In this document: piece after piece, positions 24,195 to 33,047 of the stretch
Layout of the letters: the number at the start of each line of letters is the position of its first letter
Numbering within the stretch: the first letter of the stretch is position 1
Source: Wenjunlia tyrosinilytica
GTDB taxonomy: Bacteria > Actinomycetota > Actinomycetes > Streptomycetales > Streptomycetaceae
DNA length: 64,000 nucleotides
Direction: 5' to 3'
Assembly (NCBI RefSeq): GCF_014646055.1
Contig: NZ_BMMS01000024.1
Location: 1-64,000 of the forward strand
Translations under genes and position numbers: made by a program
Notes under the pieces: model-generated
Database searches by the model: none
Seen by the model: the letters and a program-made list of their open reading frames with translations, nothing else
Told to the model about the DNA's origin: nothing

Positions 24195-25240
24195 GGGCGG
24201 TGGCCTTCCTCCGGCACGACGACGACGGTGGGTCCGGGGTGGTCCAGGGCCTCACGCAGGGCGCCGGCCAGTTCCTCCGGTGTGGTTGCGCGGCAGCCGC
24301 GGCAGCCGTACGCGCGGGCGAGGGCGGGCAGGTCGGGGTTCGGCAGGCCGACGGCCGCGGGAGTGTCGCCGCGGGCGGCCATCTCGTCCCGGATCTCGCC
24401 GTAGCCGCCGTTGTCGAAGACCACGACGGGCAGCGGCTGCCCGAGGTGGACCGCGGTCGCCAACTCCTGCACGGTGAACCGGAATCCACCGTCACCGCTG
24501 AGCGCCACGACCTGCCGTCCGGGCAGCGCGGCCCGGGCGCCGATGGCCGCGGGCAGGGCGTACCCCAACGTGCCGAAGCCGGTGGGGTGCAGATACCGGC
24601 CCGGCGGATCCACCGGCAGATGGGGCAGCGCCCCGTAGTAGCAGCACATCGCGCTGTCCCCGGTGACGACGGCGTCCTGGTCGAGGACACGGCGCACGGC
24701 GGCCAGATACGGCACCCAGCGCGCGTCCCGCCGGGCCGTGGGCGCGTCACGCCGCTCGCGCAGGCTGCGCGCCGAGAAGCCCGTGCCCGTGCCCTCGCCG
24801 GTCGTGACATGCCCCACGAGGGCGGTGAGGAGCCCTTCGAGCGCCTGCTCGGCGTCGCCGACGAGGGCGATGTATGCGGGCCGACCGCAGTACATCTGCG
24901 CGGGGTCGATGTCGGCGCGAACGAGGATGGCGCCCACCGCGGTGGGAGGGCACCAGAAATCGGACTCGGCGAGCTCGGTGCCGACGGCCGGCACCACGTC
25001 CCGCTCCTCGAGCCACTCCCGCACGGCCGGGCTGTGCAGCGCCGCCCCCACCGACAGCGGATGGCTCTCGGGCACGGTGCCCTTGCCATTGGCGGTCGTC
25101 ACCACCGGGGCACGCAGGAGTTCGGCCAGGCTCACGCAGGCCTCACCCGCGCCCCGGGCGCCTCCGTCGAGGATCAGCGCCGGCCGCCGGCGCCGAGGTT
25201 GGAGTACGCCCGTGACTACGCCGCGGAAAGGGACGGACAC
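24191..25240 (-). CDS. Thiamine diphosphate-dependent enzyme lacking the N-terminal PYR domain (acetolactate synthase/benzoylformate decarboxylase-like)
   Basis: 349 residues, whereas family members have about 550. The protein begins almost at once with the central domain (RRRRPALILDGGARGAGEA) and continues to a complete C-terminal PP domain with the diphosphate-binding motif GDGGFRF...FDNGGYGEIRDE. The N-terminal domain of about 190 residues, which holds the catalytic Glu that activates the cofactor, is absent. Yet a GTG start with GGAG 5 bases upstream and an operator-like repeat are present. The simplest reading is an in-frame 5' deletion that fused the original start region to the middle domain, leaving an enzyme that is probably inactive. 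A separately encoded PYR subunit is possible but none is nearby. Confidence 0.8.
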   Translation of the reverse strand: MSVPFRGVVTGVLQPRRRRPALILDGGARGAGEACVSLAELLRAPVVTTANGKGTVPESHPLSVGAALHSPAVREWLEERDVVPAVGTELAESDFWCPPTAVGAILVRADIDPAQMYCGRPAYIALVGDAEQALEGLLTALVGHVTTGEGTGTGFSARSLRERRDAPTARRDARWVPYLAAVRRVLDQDAVVTGDSAMCCYYGALPHLPVDPPGRYLHPTGFGTLGYALPAAIGARAALPGRQVVALSGDGGFRFTVQELATAVHLGQPLPVVVFDNGGYGEIRDEMAARGDTPAAVGLPNPDLPALARAYGCRGCRATTPEELAGALREALDHPGPTVVVVPEEGHRP

Positions 25241-25267
25241 GGTGACTCCAGGTGCGACCGCGATTGC

Positions 25268-25296
25268 CTGACTGAACCAACTGAATAGTCAGTCAG
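25268..25296. promoter_or_regulatory. Candidate TetR operator upstream of the catabolic operon
   Basis: Inverted repeat CTGACTGA-N13-TCAGTCAG, 28 bases ahead of the GTG of the thiamine-diphosphate enzyme gene on the minus strand. The arms match the ACTGACTG core of the site at 22679-22704 next to the tetR-like gene. Confidence 0.55.
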
Positions 25297-25330
25297 TATC
25301 CGGAGTCGGGAAGACCCATGTCAACGATGC

Positions 25331-25365
25331 GGGCGGGTAGCCGGGTCCCGGCCCCCCACCCGCCC
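25331..25365 (-). terminator. Terminator hairpin after the fucosidase-like gene
   Basis: Outer stem GGGCGGGT/ACCCGCCC with an inner CCGGG/CCCGG stem, 28 bases beyond the stop of the fucosidase-like gene. Confidence 0.7.
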
Positions 25366-25392
25366 GCGGTGGGCGCTCGCGCCCGATCGCTG

Positions 25393-27573
25393 CTAGCCGA
25401 TGGTGATCTTGTCGAGGTCGGGGGCGTTGGCCGTGTCGTTGAAGATCTTCACGGTGTTGGCGCCCGCCTTGAGCGTGATCCGCAGTGAGGTGTGGATCGG
25501 AGTCGCCCAGCTGGTCCCGGTCAGGGGCGCCTCGGCCGCCGCGCCGCCGTTGACACTCACGAAGAACGACCGGGTGCCGCTGACCGTGCCGGTCAGGGTG
25601 AGCTCGGCGGGGCCGGCCGACTCGGCGTTCACCGTGATGGTGTCGTGGTTGGCCGTGCCGTTGCCGATGAAGCGGACCTTCGCCGCGCCCGAGCAGGCGG
25701 CGCAGGTGTCGGTGCGGGCGGCGCCGCCGAGTGCGCCGGACTCGGCCTCGTACACCGACGGCGAAGGGTTGCCGCCCCCGCCGGAGACGACGTGGTCCGA
25801 GCCCACCCACAACTCGTCGATCAGCAGCTTCTTGTAGTACTTCGTGGCCGAGGAGGCGGCCCAGGTGCTGTCCACCTGGAGCCGGACGTAGCGGGCGGTG
25901 GCGCCGACGTCGATGAACCGCACGCCGCGGCGGCTCTCCAGCGTGCCGGTCTTCACCGGGGAGCCCCAACTGCTGCCGTCATTGCTGGTGTACACCTTGT
26001 AGCCCTTGATCCGGGCGGAGTCCTCGGTGGCCGAGCGGGCGTAGGCGACCGACCACTCGCGCTGGTTGACGCCGAGGTAGGCGATCTTCTTGGCCGAGCC
26101 GAGGTCGAGGGTGACGGACACCGGCATGGTGGTGTTGTTGTCCCACCAGGTCAGGTAGTCGCCGTCCACGAGGGAGCCCGCTCCATGGCCTCCGGCGCTG
26201 GACGAGGCGGTGGCGGTGACCGACCCCTTCGGGTGGATGCCCTGGCGTCCGGAGGTCTCGACCTTGAACACGGTGTCGTACTGGTCCCAGGCGGTGATCC
26301 CGTTGATGGTCAGCGAACCGCCGGCCTGGGTGAAGCCGAAGGACCTGCCGGTGCGGACGTCGCTCACGCGGGTGACCTTGTAGCCGTTGTCGCGCACCTT
26401 CAGCGAGCTCGCGGTGGCGGGCTTGTCGATCACGTGGATGTAGTGGAGGTCGGGATCGGCCGAACTCACCGTGGTGGCTCCGTAGGCCCCGTCGTTCCAG
26501 GCGCCGGGCTGGAACCCGCCGCGCAGATAGCCCCCGCCCTCGGTGCCTGCGACGGACTCCCAGATCTTGTCGAGATAGCCCTTCATGAAGTTGTTGAAGT
26601 CCACCTGGTTGGAGGGGAACCTGCCGTTCACCATCGCGGTCTCGGCCATCAGGGACTTGATGGAGGAGCCCGCGTTGGTCACGAAGCGGCCGATGTTGAG
26701 CTTGTAGTCGACGGCGGAGTTGGTCCCGCTGTACCACCAGGCGCCGCTGGTCGGCAGTTTGTAGCAGGCCTCGGTCAGCCGGGGCGCCGGGGTGTAGGTC
26801 GCCGCGGGGTAGTCGAACGACGGGGACATGCCGGTCTTCTGCTCGTTGCTGATGGTGTCCATGATCGGGGTGTCTTCGTTGTTGTTGCTCAGCAGCATGT
26901 CCGGACGGTCGGCGCGGACCTTCTCGTACAGGCCGTGGGTCTCCCAGTAGGCGTTGTCGTTGTCGATCCAGAACCCGGCCAGGTCGGGGTACTTCCGCAT
27001 GACCTCCACGAAGTTGTCGTAGGAGAACTGCCCGAAGCCGTCACGGGTGGTCAGGTCGACGTTCTTGCCCTTGTAGGAGGAGTAGGCCGCGGAGTCGAGC
27101 CATTCGTGGCCGCCCTCGTCGTGCCACTGCGGGTCGTCGGTCATGTAGAGGATGACCTTCAGGCCCCTGGCCTTGGCGGCGGCGATGGTCTCACCGAGGA
27201 AGTCGCGCTTGGTGGAGCAGCTTCCCGGGATCTTCGACGGCCAGGCCCGTGCGTAGCCGAGACGGCTGTGGAACGAGGCCAGGACGAGGTACTTGGCGTG
27301 CAGCTTCCGCGCCTCGGCGGGCCAGTAGTCCGCGTTCCAGCCGCCGTTGGTGACGGCCGACTCCCACGCGCCGCAACTGGTGTAGCCGGGGCTGGTGCGC
27401 ATGCCCCAGTGCAGGAAGACCCCGGCGGTGGAGTCCCGCAGCCACTGCTGGCGCGGGTGCTGGAGCTCGGCGTGCGCCGGCGGGGCGGTGGCGAACCCGA
27501 GGACGAGGGACAGCGCGGCCAGGAGGACCAGGAGAAGGTGGCGCGCTCGGCCCTCGTGTATGGGTCTGGTCAT
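25393..27573 (-). CDS. Secreted alpha-L-fucosidase-like glycoside hydrolase (GH29) with F5/8 C and CBM6/35-like domains
   Basis: 726 residues from the ATG at 27573, with AAGGAG 9 bases upstream. A Sec signal peptide (basic start, LLLVLLAALSLVLGF, cleavage after AHA near residue 36) indicates secretion. The catalytic domain, about 40 to 440, resembles the GH29 (beta/alpha)8 barrel. AGVFLHWGMRTSPG is the conserved entry motif (FxHWG), and the Asp in GFWIDNDNAYW is the likely nucleophile. A discoidin/F5/8 type C domain (about 450 to 600) and a C-terminal carbohydrate-binding module (VYEAESGALGG to the end) would bind polysaccharide. It probably releases fucose from plant, algal or animal glycans. 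Substrate specificity within GH29 is not certain. Confidence 0.85.
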   Translation of the reverse strand: MTRPIHEGRARHLLLVLLAALSLVLGFATAPPAHAELQHPRQQWLRDSTAGVFLHWGMRTSPGYTSCGAWESAVTNGGWNADYWPAEARKLHAKYLVLASFHSRLGYARAWPSKIPGSCSTKRDFLGETIAAAKARGLKVILYMTDDPQWHDEGGHEWLDSAAYSSYKGKNVDLTTRDGFGQFSYDNFVEVMRKYPDLAGFWIDNDNAYWETHGLYEKVRADRPDMLLSNNNEDTPIMDTISNEQKTGMSPSFDYPAATYTPAPRLTEACYKLPTSGAWWYSGTNSAVDYKLNIGRFVTNAGSSIKSLMAETAMVNGRFPSNQVDFNNFMKGYLDKIWESVAGTEGGGYLRGGFQPGAWNDGAYGATTVSSADPDLHYIHVIDKPATASSLKVRDNGYKVTRVSDVRTGRSFGFTQAGGSLTINGITAWDQYDTVFKVETSGRQGIHPKGSVTATASSSAGGHGAGSLVDGDYLTWWDNNTTMPVSVTLDLGSAKKIAYLGVNQREWSVAYARSATEDSARIKGYKVYTSNDGSSWGSPVKTGTLESRRGVRFIDVGATARYVRLQVDSTWAASSATKYYKKLLIDELWVGSDHVVSGGGGNPSPSVYEAESGALGGAARTDTCAACSGAAKVRFIGNGTANHDTITVNAESAGPAELTLTGTVSGTRSFFVSVNGGAAAEAPLTGTSWATPIHTSLRITLKAGANTVKIFNDTANAPDLDKITIG

Positions 27574-27692
27574 GGAGCAGGTCTCCTTGGGACGTGGGAG
27601 AGACTTCGGACGGGCTTGCCGTTGACGGTGACGTTGAGGTCACGGCGGGAAGCCTGTCTCGCCATCGACGGCACTCCCTTGCCAATTGGTCT

Positions 27693-27735
27693 GATGACTC
27701 ATCTGGGAAGGTAGCGGAGCGCCCCTTGTTGTCAA
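27693..27735 (-). promoter_or_regulatory. Promoter and palindrome for the fucosidase-like gene
   Basis: On the minus strand, -35 TTGACA (27730-27735) and -10 TACCTT (27708-27713) are separated by 16 bases, a good vegetative (HrdB-type) promoter. A perfect 11-base palindrome GATGACTCATC at 27693-27703 lies just downstream of the -10, where a repressor would block transcription start. The regulator is unknown. The rest of the 369-base gap to 27942 holds no gene I can support. Confidence 0.6.
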
Positions 27736-27942
27736 TCCACCAAGAACCAAAAATCCGGAGCAGTACGAGAGATTTAGTGGTGAGTGCCACCATTCGGGGT
27801 GATATCGCCAGCACCTTAGCTCCCTGAAGTCATCCGACCTCTAGAGCCCGCACCCCCGGCTCGGCGACGCTGTCACCTCTTTGCCATACGATCACCACTG
27901 GCAGCAAACGTCCCCCCTGCTTGCACCACTGGAGGTCATCCC

Positions 27943-28785
27943 GTGTCCAGGACCGCCCGCGGCCACCACGGCCGCCGCATCCGCACGCTCACCACCGCCG
28001 CCGTCATGGCGACCGGGCTGGTCCTCGCCGCCGGCTGTTCGTCCTCCGACAGCGGCCCCGCCAAGGCCGCGGGAGGCGTCTCCGTCGTGCACAAGGGGAA
28101 GCTGACCACCTGCACGCACCTGCCCTACCCGCCGTTCCAGTTCGAGCAGAACGGCAAGGTGGTCGGCTTCGACGTCGCCCTCATCGACCTCGTGGCCAAG
28201 GACCTCAAGGTCGAGCAGGACATCCTCGACACCCCCTTCGAGAACTTCAAGACCGGGGCGTTCCTCAACTCCGGCAAGTGCGACCTCGCCGCCGCGGGCA
28301 TCACCATCACGCCCGAGCGCAAGAAGAACGTGGACTTCTCCATCCCGTACTTCAGCGCCACGCAGGCCCTGCTGGCCACCAAGAAGAGCGGCGTCACCTC
28401 GCTCGACGACCTCAAGGCCAAGCACAAGAAGCTCGGCGCCCAGGCGCAGACCACCGGCGAGGACTACGCGAAGAAGCGCGGCTTCGACCCGGTCTCGTTC
28501 GAAAGCTCCGACGCCGTGCTCAACGGGCTGCGCACCGGCCAGGTGGACGCCGTCGTCATCGACTACCCCGTCGTCCAGTCCTGGCTGAAGGACAAGGCCA
28601 ACGCCGCGCAGTTCACCCTCGCCGAGAACATCGACACCGGCGAGAAGTACGGCTTCATGGTCAAGAAGGGCAACACCAAGCTGCGCCAGACCCTCGACAA
28701 GGCGATCCAGCGCGCCAAGGCGGACGGCACCTACAACAAGCTGTACGAGAAGTGGATCGGCCCGCTCCCGCAGGGCCAGTCGTGA
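27943..28785 (+). CDS. Amino acid ABC transporter substrate-binding lipoprotein
   Basis: 280 residues from the GTG at 27943, with GGAGG well placed upstream. It is a lipoprotein: the signal sequence ends in the lipobox LAAGC with Cys near residue 30, followed by a SSSDSGPAKA linker. The fold is a periplasmic-binding protein of the polar amino acid family (family 3): LTTCTHLPYPPFQFEQNGKV, then GFDVALIDLVAK, and DVDFSIPYF-like (NVDFSIPYFSATQA). It captures an amino acid, probably glutamate/glutamine-like or basic, outside the membrane and delivers it to the coupled permease. Its stop overlaps the permease start (GTGA). Confidence 0.92.
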   Translation: MSRTARGHHGRRIRTLTTAAVMATGLVLAAGCSSSDSGPAKAAGGVSVVHKGKLTTCTHLPYPPFQFEQNGKVVGFDVALIDLVAKDLKVEQDILDTPFENFKTGAFLNSGKCDLAAAGITITPERKKNVDFSIPYFSATQALLATKKSGVTSLDDLKAKHKKLGAQAQTTGEDYAKKRGFDPVSFESSDAVLNGLRTGQVDAVVIDYPVVQSWLKDKANAAQFTLAENIDTGEKYGFMVKKGNTKLRQTLDKAIQRAKADGTYNKLYEKWIGPLPQGQS

Positions 28786-29582
28786 CGTCGCGTCTCACCA
28801 AGCGGCAGCGGCGCCGCCTCTCGCAGGGCATCCAGTACACGGTCTTCCTGGCCGCGCTGGGCGTCATCGGCGGCCTCGCCGACTGGGACACCCTCCAGAA
28901 CCAGTTCTTCCAGACCGACCTGGTCAAGAAGCTCTTCCCCGACATCATCACCATCGCCCTGCGCAACACGGTGGTGTACACCCTGTCGGGGTTCGTCTTC
29001 GGCCTGGTGCTGGGCCTGGTCATCGCCCTGATGCGGCTGTCGTCGGTGGCCCCCTACCGATGGGTCGCGGGCATCTACATCGAGATCTTCCGCGGCCTGC
29101 CGGCCCTGCTGATCTTCATCTTCGTCGGCGTCGCGGTGCCGCTGGCGTTCCCGGGCACGGAGATCCCCGGCGGCATCTACGGCAAGGTGGCGCTCGGCCT
29201 CGGTCTGGTCGCCGCCGCCTACATGGCCGAGACCATCCGCGCGGGCATCCAGGCGGTGCCCAAGGGGCAGATGGAGGCCGCCCGCTCGCTCGGGTTCTCG
29301 CACGGCCGCGCCATGGTGTCGGTGATCATCCCGCAGGCGTTCCGCATCGTGATCCCGCCGCTGACCAATGAGCTGGTCCTGCTGTTCAAGGACTCCTCGC
29401 TGGTGCTCTTCCTCGGTGTCACCCTGGAGGAGCGGGAGCTGACCAAGTACGGCCGTGACCTGGCCAGCCAGAGCGCCAACTCCACGCCGATCCTCATCGC
29501 CGGACTGTGCTACCTGCTGGTCACGGTGCCGCTCAGCTTCGTGGTGCGCCACCTCGAAGCGCGGGCGAGAAGGGCCCGGTGA
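28782..29582 (+). CDS. Polar amino acid ABC transporter permease (His/Glu/Gln/Arg/opine family)
   Basis: 266 residues, GTG start at 28782 overlapping the upstream stop. About five membrane helices are present. The family EAA loop that contacts the ATPase is readable as [20 protein letters not shown], and [19 protein letters not shown] and [14 protein letters not shown] are typical HEQRo family segments. It forms the import channel with the flanking binding protein and ATPase. Its stop overlaps the ATPase start, so all three are coupled. Confidence 0.93.
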   Translation: MTSRLTKRQRRRLSQGIQYTVFLAALGVIGGLADWDTLQNQFFQTDLVKKLFPDIITIALRNTVVYTLSGFVFGLVLGLVIALMRLSSVAPYRWVAGIYIEIFRGLPALLIFIFVGVAVPLAFPGTEIPGGIYGKVALGLGLVAAAYMAETIRAGIQAVPKGQMEAARSLGFSHGRAMVSVIIPQAFRIVIPPLTNELVLLFKDSSLVLFLGVTLEERELTKYGRDLASQSANSTPILIAGLCYLLVTVPLSFVVRHLEARARRAR

Positions 29583-30412
29583 TCCTGATGCCACGGAAAG
29601 CGGAGGCGATGAGAGCCGGGACGCCGAAGGACGCGGGCGCGGGCTCGCCGGAGATCGAGATCCGTGACCTGCACAAGTCGTTCGGGGACAACCAGGTACT
29701 GCGCGGCATCGACCTGGAGGTCGACGCCGGCGAGGTGGTCTGCGTCATCGGCCCCTCCGGGTCGGGCAAGTCCACACTGCTGCGCTGTGTGAACCTTCTG
29801 GAGGAACCGACCTCGGGGAAGGTCTTCGTCGGCGGCACCGAGGTCACCGACCTCGATGTCGACATCGACGCGGTCCGCCGCCGTATCGGCATGGTCTTCC
29901 AGCAGTTCAACCTCTTCCCGCACCTGACCGCGACCGAGAACCTCACCCTGCCGCAGCGCCGCGTACTCGGCCGAGGCAAGGCGGAGGCGGCCGAGACCGC
30001 GGCGCGGAATCTGGAAAGGGTCGGGCTGGCGGCCAAGGCGGACGCCTATCCCGCGCAGTTGTCCGGAGGGCAGCAGCAGCGGGTGGCGATCGCCAGGGCG
30101 CTGGCCATGGGCCCCGAGGTGATGCTCTTCGACGAGCCCACCTCGGCGCTCGACCCCGAGCTCGTCGGCGACGTCCTCGCGGTGATGCGCAGGCTGGCGC
30201 AGGAGGGCATGACGATGATGGTCGTCACGCACGAGATGAGCTTCGCCCGCGAGGTCGCCGACCGGGTGGTCTTCATGGACGGCGGAGTGATCGTCGAACA
30301 GGGGCCGCCCGCCCAGGTGGTGGGCGATCCCCAGCACGAGCGCACCAGGCACTTCCTCAACCGCATCCTCGACCCGGCCGCGGCCGAGCCCGAGGAGCCC
30401 ACCGGCGAGTGA
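29579..30412 (+). CDS. Polar amino acid ABC transporter ATP-binding protein (GluA/GlnQ-like)
   Basis: 277 residues from the GTG at 29579; ATG at 29588 or 29609 would shorten it by 3 or 10 residues. Walker A is [10 protein letters not shown]-loop [10 protein letters not shown], signature [15 protein letters not shown], Walker [15 protein letters not shown], and H-loop [10 protein letters not shown], all as in GlnQ/GluA. It drives import of the amino acid captured by the lipoprotein encoded first in this three-gene operon. Expression control is not evident. The operon ends at a shared hairpin with the amidase gene coming from the other side. Confidence 0.94.
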   Translation: MILMPRKAEAMRAGTPKDAGAGSPEIEIRDLHKSFGDNQVLRGIDLEVDAGEVVCVIGPSGSGKSTLLRCVNLLEEPTSGKVFVGGTEVTDLDVDIDAVRRRIGMVFQQFNLFPHLTATENLTLPQRRVLGRGKAEAAETAARNLERVGLAAKADAYPAQLSGGQQQRVAIARALAMGPEVMLFDEPTSALDPELVGDVLAVMRRLAQEGMTMMVVTHEMSFAREVADRVVFMDGGVIVEQGPPAQVVGDPQHERTRHFLNRILDPAAAEPEEPTGE

Positions 30413-30414
30413 AC

Positions 30415-30459
30415 GCGCGGGCAGGCCCGGGACCGCACCGGTCGGGGGACTGCCCGCGC
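30415..30459. terminator. Bidirectional terminator between converging transcripts
   Basis: Perfect 10-base arms GCGCGGGCAG (30415-30424) and CTGCCCGCGC (30450-30459), with a further CCGG-containing inner region. It lies 2 bases after the ATPase stop and 4 bases from the amidase stop, so it can end both the importer operon and the eCIS-side transcript. Confidence 0.75.
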
Positions 30460-30463
30460 GCGC

Positions 30464-31342
30464 TCACACATTGGGCACGTGCAGCTTCTTCCAGCTCTCC
30501 TTCCCCGGAATGCCGTCGGCGGCCGGACCCGAGTAGCCCAGCTTGCGCTGCCACGCCGCGTACGACTTGCGGTCGGCCTCGGACCACTGCGGCCCCGGCC
30601 CCTGCTCGTAGCGGCTGCACCCCTCCTGGACCAGCCGCTTGCCCATCGCGGTGATGATCGGGCTGCGCTGGCCCACGTGGAAGAAGTCCGAGCCGGGGAA
30701 CGGCTCGTACTGCCCGGTCGGCGGATCCGTGGGAGCCGGGCCGTCCGGCTTGCCCTTGAGGCGGCTTCCTATCCGGGTGCGCATGCCGCGCATGGAGAAG
30801 CCCTTGGGGTCGATCTTGGTGTTGGTCCACTCCTTGTGACCGATGACCGAGCGCTGCGTCCAGCCGTGCGCCCGGCAGATCGCCGCCGACGCCTTCTCGA
30901 TGGCCTCGAGCTGGGCGGCGGGCCAGGGGTCCTCCCCGTCACCGAGGTTGATGCACTCGAAGCCGTAGAAGCTCCGGTTGCCGTCGGTGTTGTTCTCATT
31001 GGTGGCGGGCAGCGCCCGCTCCTCGATGACCGCTTTGAGGACGTCGTCGTCCCCGAGACCGGCGTGGTTCGCCCTGCCGTTGCCCACCAGGTACACCGTG
31101 CCGTCCTTGGCGATGACGCCGTGGCACAGCGGCCCGGGAAGGCTGGGGTAGCCGTTGTAGCAGATGTCGACGGACTTGGCCGTACCCGAGGTGACGGTGT
31201 GGTGGATGACCACACCGTGCACAGGGCCCCACGGGCCCTTGCTGTTGCGGTTGTGCGTACGCCAGCTTCGGTGCTCCACGACCTTCAGTCCCTCGTCACG
31301 GAGGGCTTTGACCAGTCGGCTCGCGGATAAGGGTTGTGCCAT
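30464..31342 (-). CDS. N-acetylmuramoyl-L-alanine amidase with C-terminal wall-binding-like domain (endolysin-like)
   Basis: 292 residues, ATG at 31342 with AAGGAG upstream. The amidase_2/PGRP domain spans about 30 to 190. Zinc-ligand candidates are in GVVIHHTVTSG (His-His) and RSVIGHKEWTNTKIDPKGF (HxxW...KxDP). A C-terminal region (FFHVGQRSPIITAMGKRLV to the end) resembles the peptidoglycan-binding modules of actinophage endolysins. There is no signal peptide, as in holin-dependent phage lysins. It lies 86 bases beyond the last eCIS gene on the same strand and may serve particle release or wall passage. No holin gene was recognised. A direct repeat of GGTACCGCTCGT lies just upstream (about 31360-31386). 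Confidence 0.88.
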   Translation of the reverse strand: MAQPLSASRLVKALRDEGLKVVEHRSWRTHNRNSKGPWGPVHGVVIHHTVTSGTAKSVDICYNGYPSLPGPLCHGVIAKDGTVYLVGNGRANHAGLGDDDVLKAVIEERALPATNENNTDGNRSFYGFECINLGDGEDPWPAAQLEAIEKASAAICRAHGWTQRSVIGHKEWTNTKIDPKGFSMRGMRTRIGSRLKGKPDGPAPTDPPTGQYEPFPGSDFFHVGQRSPIITAMGKRLVQEGCSRYEQGPGPQWSEADRKSYAAWQRKLGYSGPAADGIPGKESWKKLHVPNV

Positions 31343-31427
31343 GGCCGTTCTTTCTCCTTAGGTACCGCTCGTCGGGTACCGCTCGTTCTCTGCGTACGGT
31401 TGCTGCGTGAGCGAGGACGCGACCGCC

Positions 31428-32957
31428 TCATCGGCGGTTCACGGCCTCGATCGGGACGGCCAGGGGCGGGAAGGCGAAACGCAGGTCGATCGTCGCGTTC
31501 TCCCCTCCCACCCAGGCCAGTGGCGCGTAGTGCGTCTCGATCCCCGCCGGGGGCTGGAGCAGGGGTTCCTGATCGGCGTCGAGCGGCCATTCGACGGTGC
31601 CGGTGGCGGTACGGGCGGCAGCCGTCCAGTAGTCGCCGGTGCGGTAGAAGCCGCCGGGCTCGAACCACACCTGGACACCGTCCTCGAGGTCGAGCCAGGT
31701 GCCCTCCTCGAGCCGGACCGCGCCGTCGCGGTGGTGCCTGGTGCCGCCACCGCGTCCGCCCGTGGCCCGGTGGTCCCAGCGGCGCAGGAACGGGTGGCGG
31801 TCGGCGAGCCTGGCCACACCGGGACCGGGCTCCGCGGACAGCCGCACCCTGCGGCCCGGCAGGTCCACCTCCTCCACCCTCAGCAGGTCGGCCGGCACAC
31901 CCCGGCTGGTGTAGGCGCTGTCCACGACCTCCACCCAGTCACCGGCGGCCAGGTCGAGCTTGTCGTCGCTGCCCAGCGTGGACAGGTCCACCCAGGTGCC
32001 GTCGAGAGAGGCGATGGGGAAGACCACGGAGCCGTTCTCCCTGGACCACACGAAGGTGGCCTGCCCCGCCTCCCCGCCGGTGTGGACCTCCACCCGGTAC
32101 AGCTGGTTCTCCGGCCCCCGGTAACGGGACTGAGGATGTGTCAGGCACGGGTCGTCGTCGGCCCGCGGCGGACGCTCGGTCCGGAACGCGGCGAACGCGC
32201 CGGGGGCGGTGCGCCGCTCCACCCAGCGGCGGAAGGCCTCCCGTACGGTGTCGGCCCCGCCCTCGGAGACATCCAGCTCCGAGCCGTCCAGCGGCAGCAC
32301 CTGCCAGACGGTCCTGATCCTCGCCGCCGTGTCGGGCAGGGCGGCGCCGAGGGCGACCTCACGCAGCTCGGGGTCCTCGGCCGCGGTGACCTCCCGCTCG
32401 AACACCTTGAGGTAGACGAGGTAGGGAAAGGCGCTGGGCAGCCGCTCCAGAGGGTCCTCCGGGTCCCGGTAGGCGTCGGGCTGGTCCCAGTAGGTCCAGG
32501 TCGCGCCCTTGGAGTCGCAGGGGTTCTCGGAGTCGTCGGAGCCGTTGGACCGGGCGGAGCCGTTGGAGTCGTGGGCGTCTTCGGAGTCGTGGGCGCCGTT
32601 CGAGTCGCCGGAGGCGGCGGCCGCGGCGGAGTTGTCGGGTGAGCCCTGCCCGACCGGGATCCCCGCAGGCGGACGGGCGGCGTCGCACAGGATTCCGTCC
32701 ACGTAGTAGCGGCCCGGACCGATGAGCAGGTCATCCAGCTCCCGGTTGCCCGGGCAGTAGTGGATGTGGAAGCCGACGGCGCCCGAAGGCCCGCCGTGCT
32801 GCCCGATCAGGTCGGCCGCCACCGTGCGTACCTGGTGCAGATGGATCGCCGTCTGCTCGTTGGCGTCGGCGTCGAGTTGGACGCGGCCCTGCTGAGCGAG
32901 CACACCGGAGTAGTGCTTCGCGGGCCGGAAGGTGACACGGGAGAGGTCTGCGTGCAT
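31428..32957 (-). CDS. DUF6519 domain protein of the eCIS locus
   Basis: 509 residues, ATG at 32957 preceded by AGGGGGA. It begins MHADLSRVTFRPAKHYSGVL then QQGRVQLDADANEQ, the hallmark of DUF6519 proteins found beside phage-tail-like gene sets. A charged Asp/Ser/Asn-rich linker (about residues 113 to 150, with repeats of the type DSxGxxDS) separates this from a larger beta-rich region. Later segments (RVEVHTGGEAGQATFVWSRE, VDLSTLGSDDKLDLAAGDWV) suggest beta-sandwich or beta-helix folds like those of tail tip or fibre proteins. It is the last structural-looking gene of the run. Its molecular role is not known. I infer a tip/adhesin function from position. Confidence 0.8.
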   Translation of the reverse strand: MHADLSRVTFRPAKHYSGVLAQQGRVQLDADANEQTAIHLHQVRTVAADLIGQHGGPSGAVGFHIHYCPGNRELDDLLIGPGRYYVDGILCDAARPPAGIPVGQGSPDNSAAAAASGDSNGAHDSEDAHDSNGSARSNGSDDSENPCDSKGATWTYWDQPDAYRDPEDPLERLPSAFPYLVYLKVFEREVTAAEDPELREVALGAALPDTAARIRTVWQVLPLDGSELDVSEGGADTVREAFRRWVERRTAPGAFAAFRTERPPRADDDPCLTHPQSRYRGPENQLYRVEVHTGGEAGQATFVWSRENGSVVFPIASLDGTWVDLSTLGSDDKLDLAAGDWVEVVDSAYTSRGVPADLLRVEEVDLPGRRVRLSAEPGPGVARLADRHPFLRRWDHRATGGRGGGTRHHRDGAVRLEEGTWLDLEDGVQVWFEPGGFYRTGDYWTAAARTATGTVEWPLDADQEPLLQPPAGIETHYAPLAWVGGENATIDLRFAFPPLAVPIEAVNRR

Positions 32958-33047
32958 GGGTCCCCCTAGGAGAGCCGTTCGAGTTCGAGGTTCGGAGCCC
33001 GAAGCGCGGAGTTCGAGCCCTGTGGACGGGTGGGAGGCGTCTTCGGC

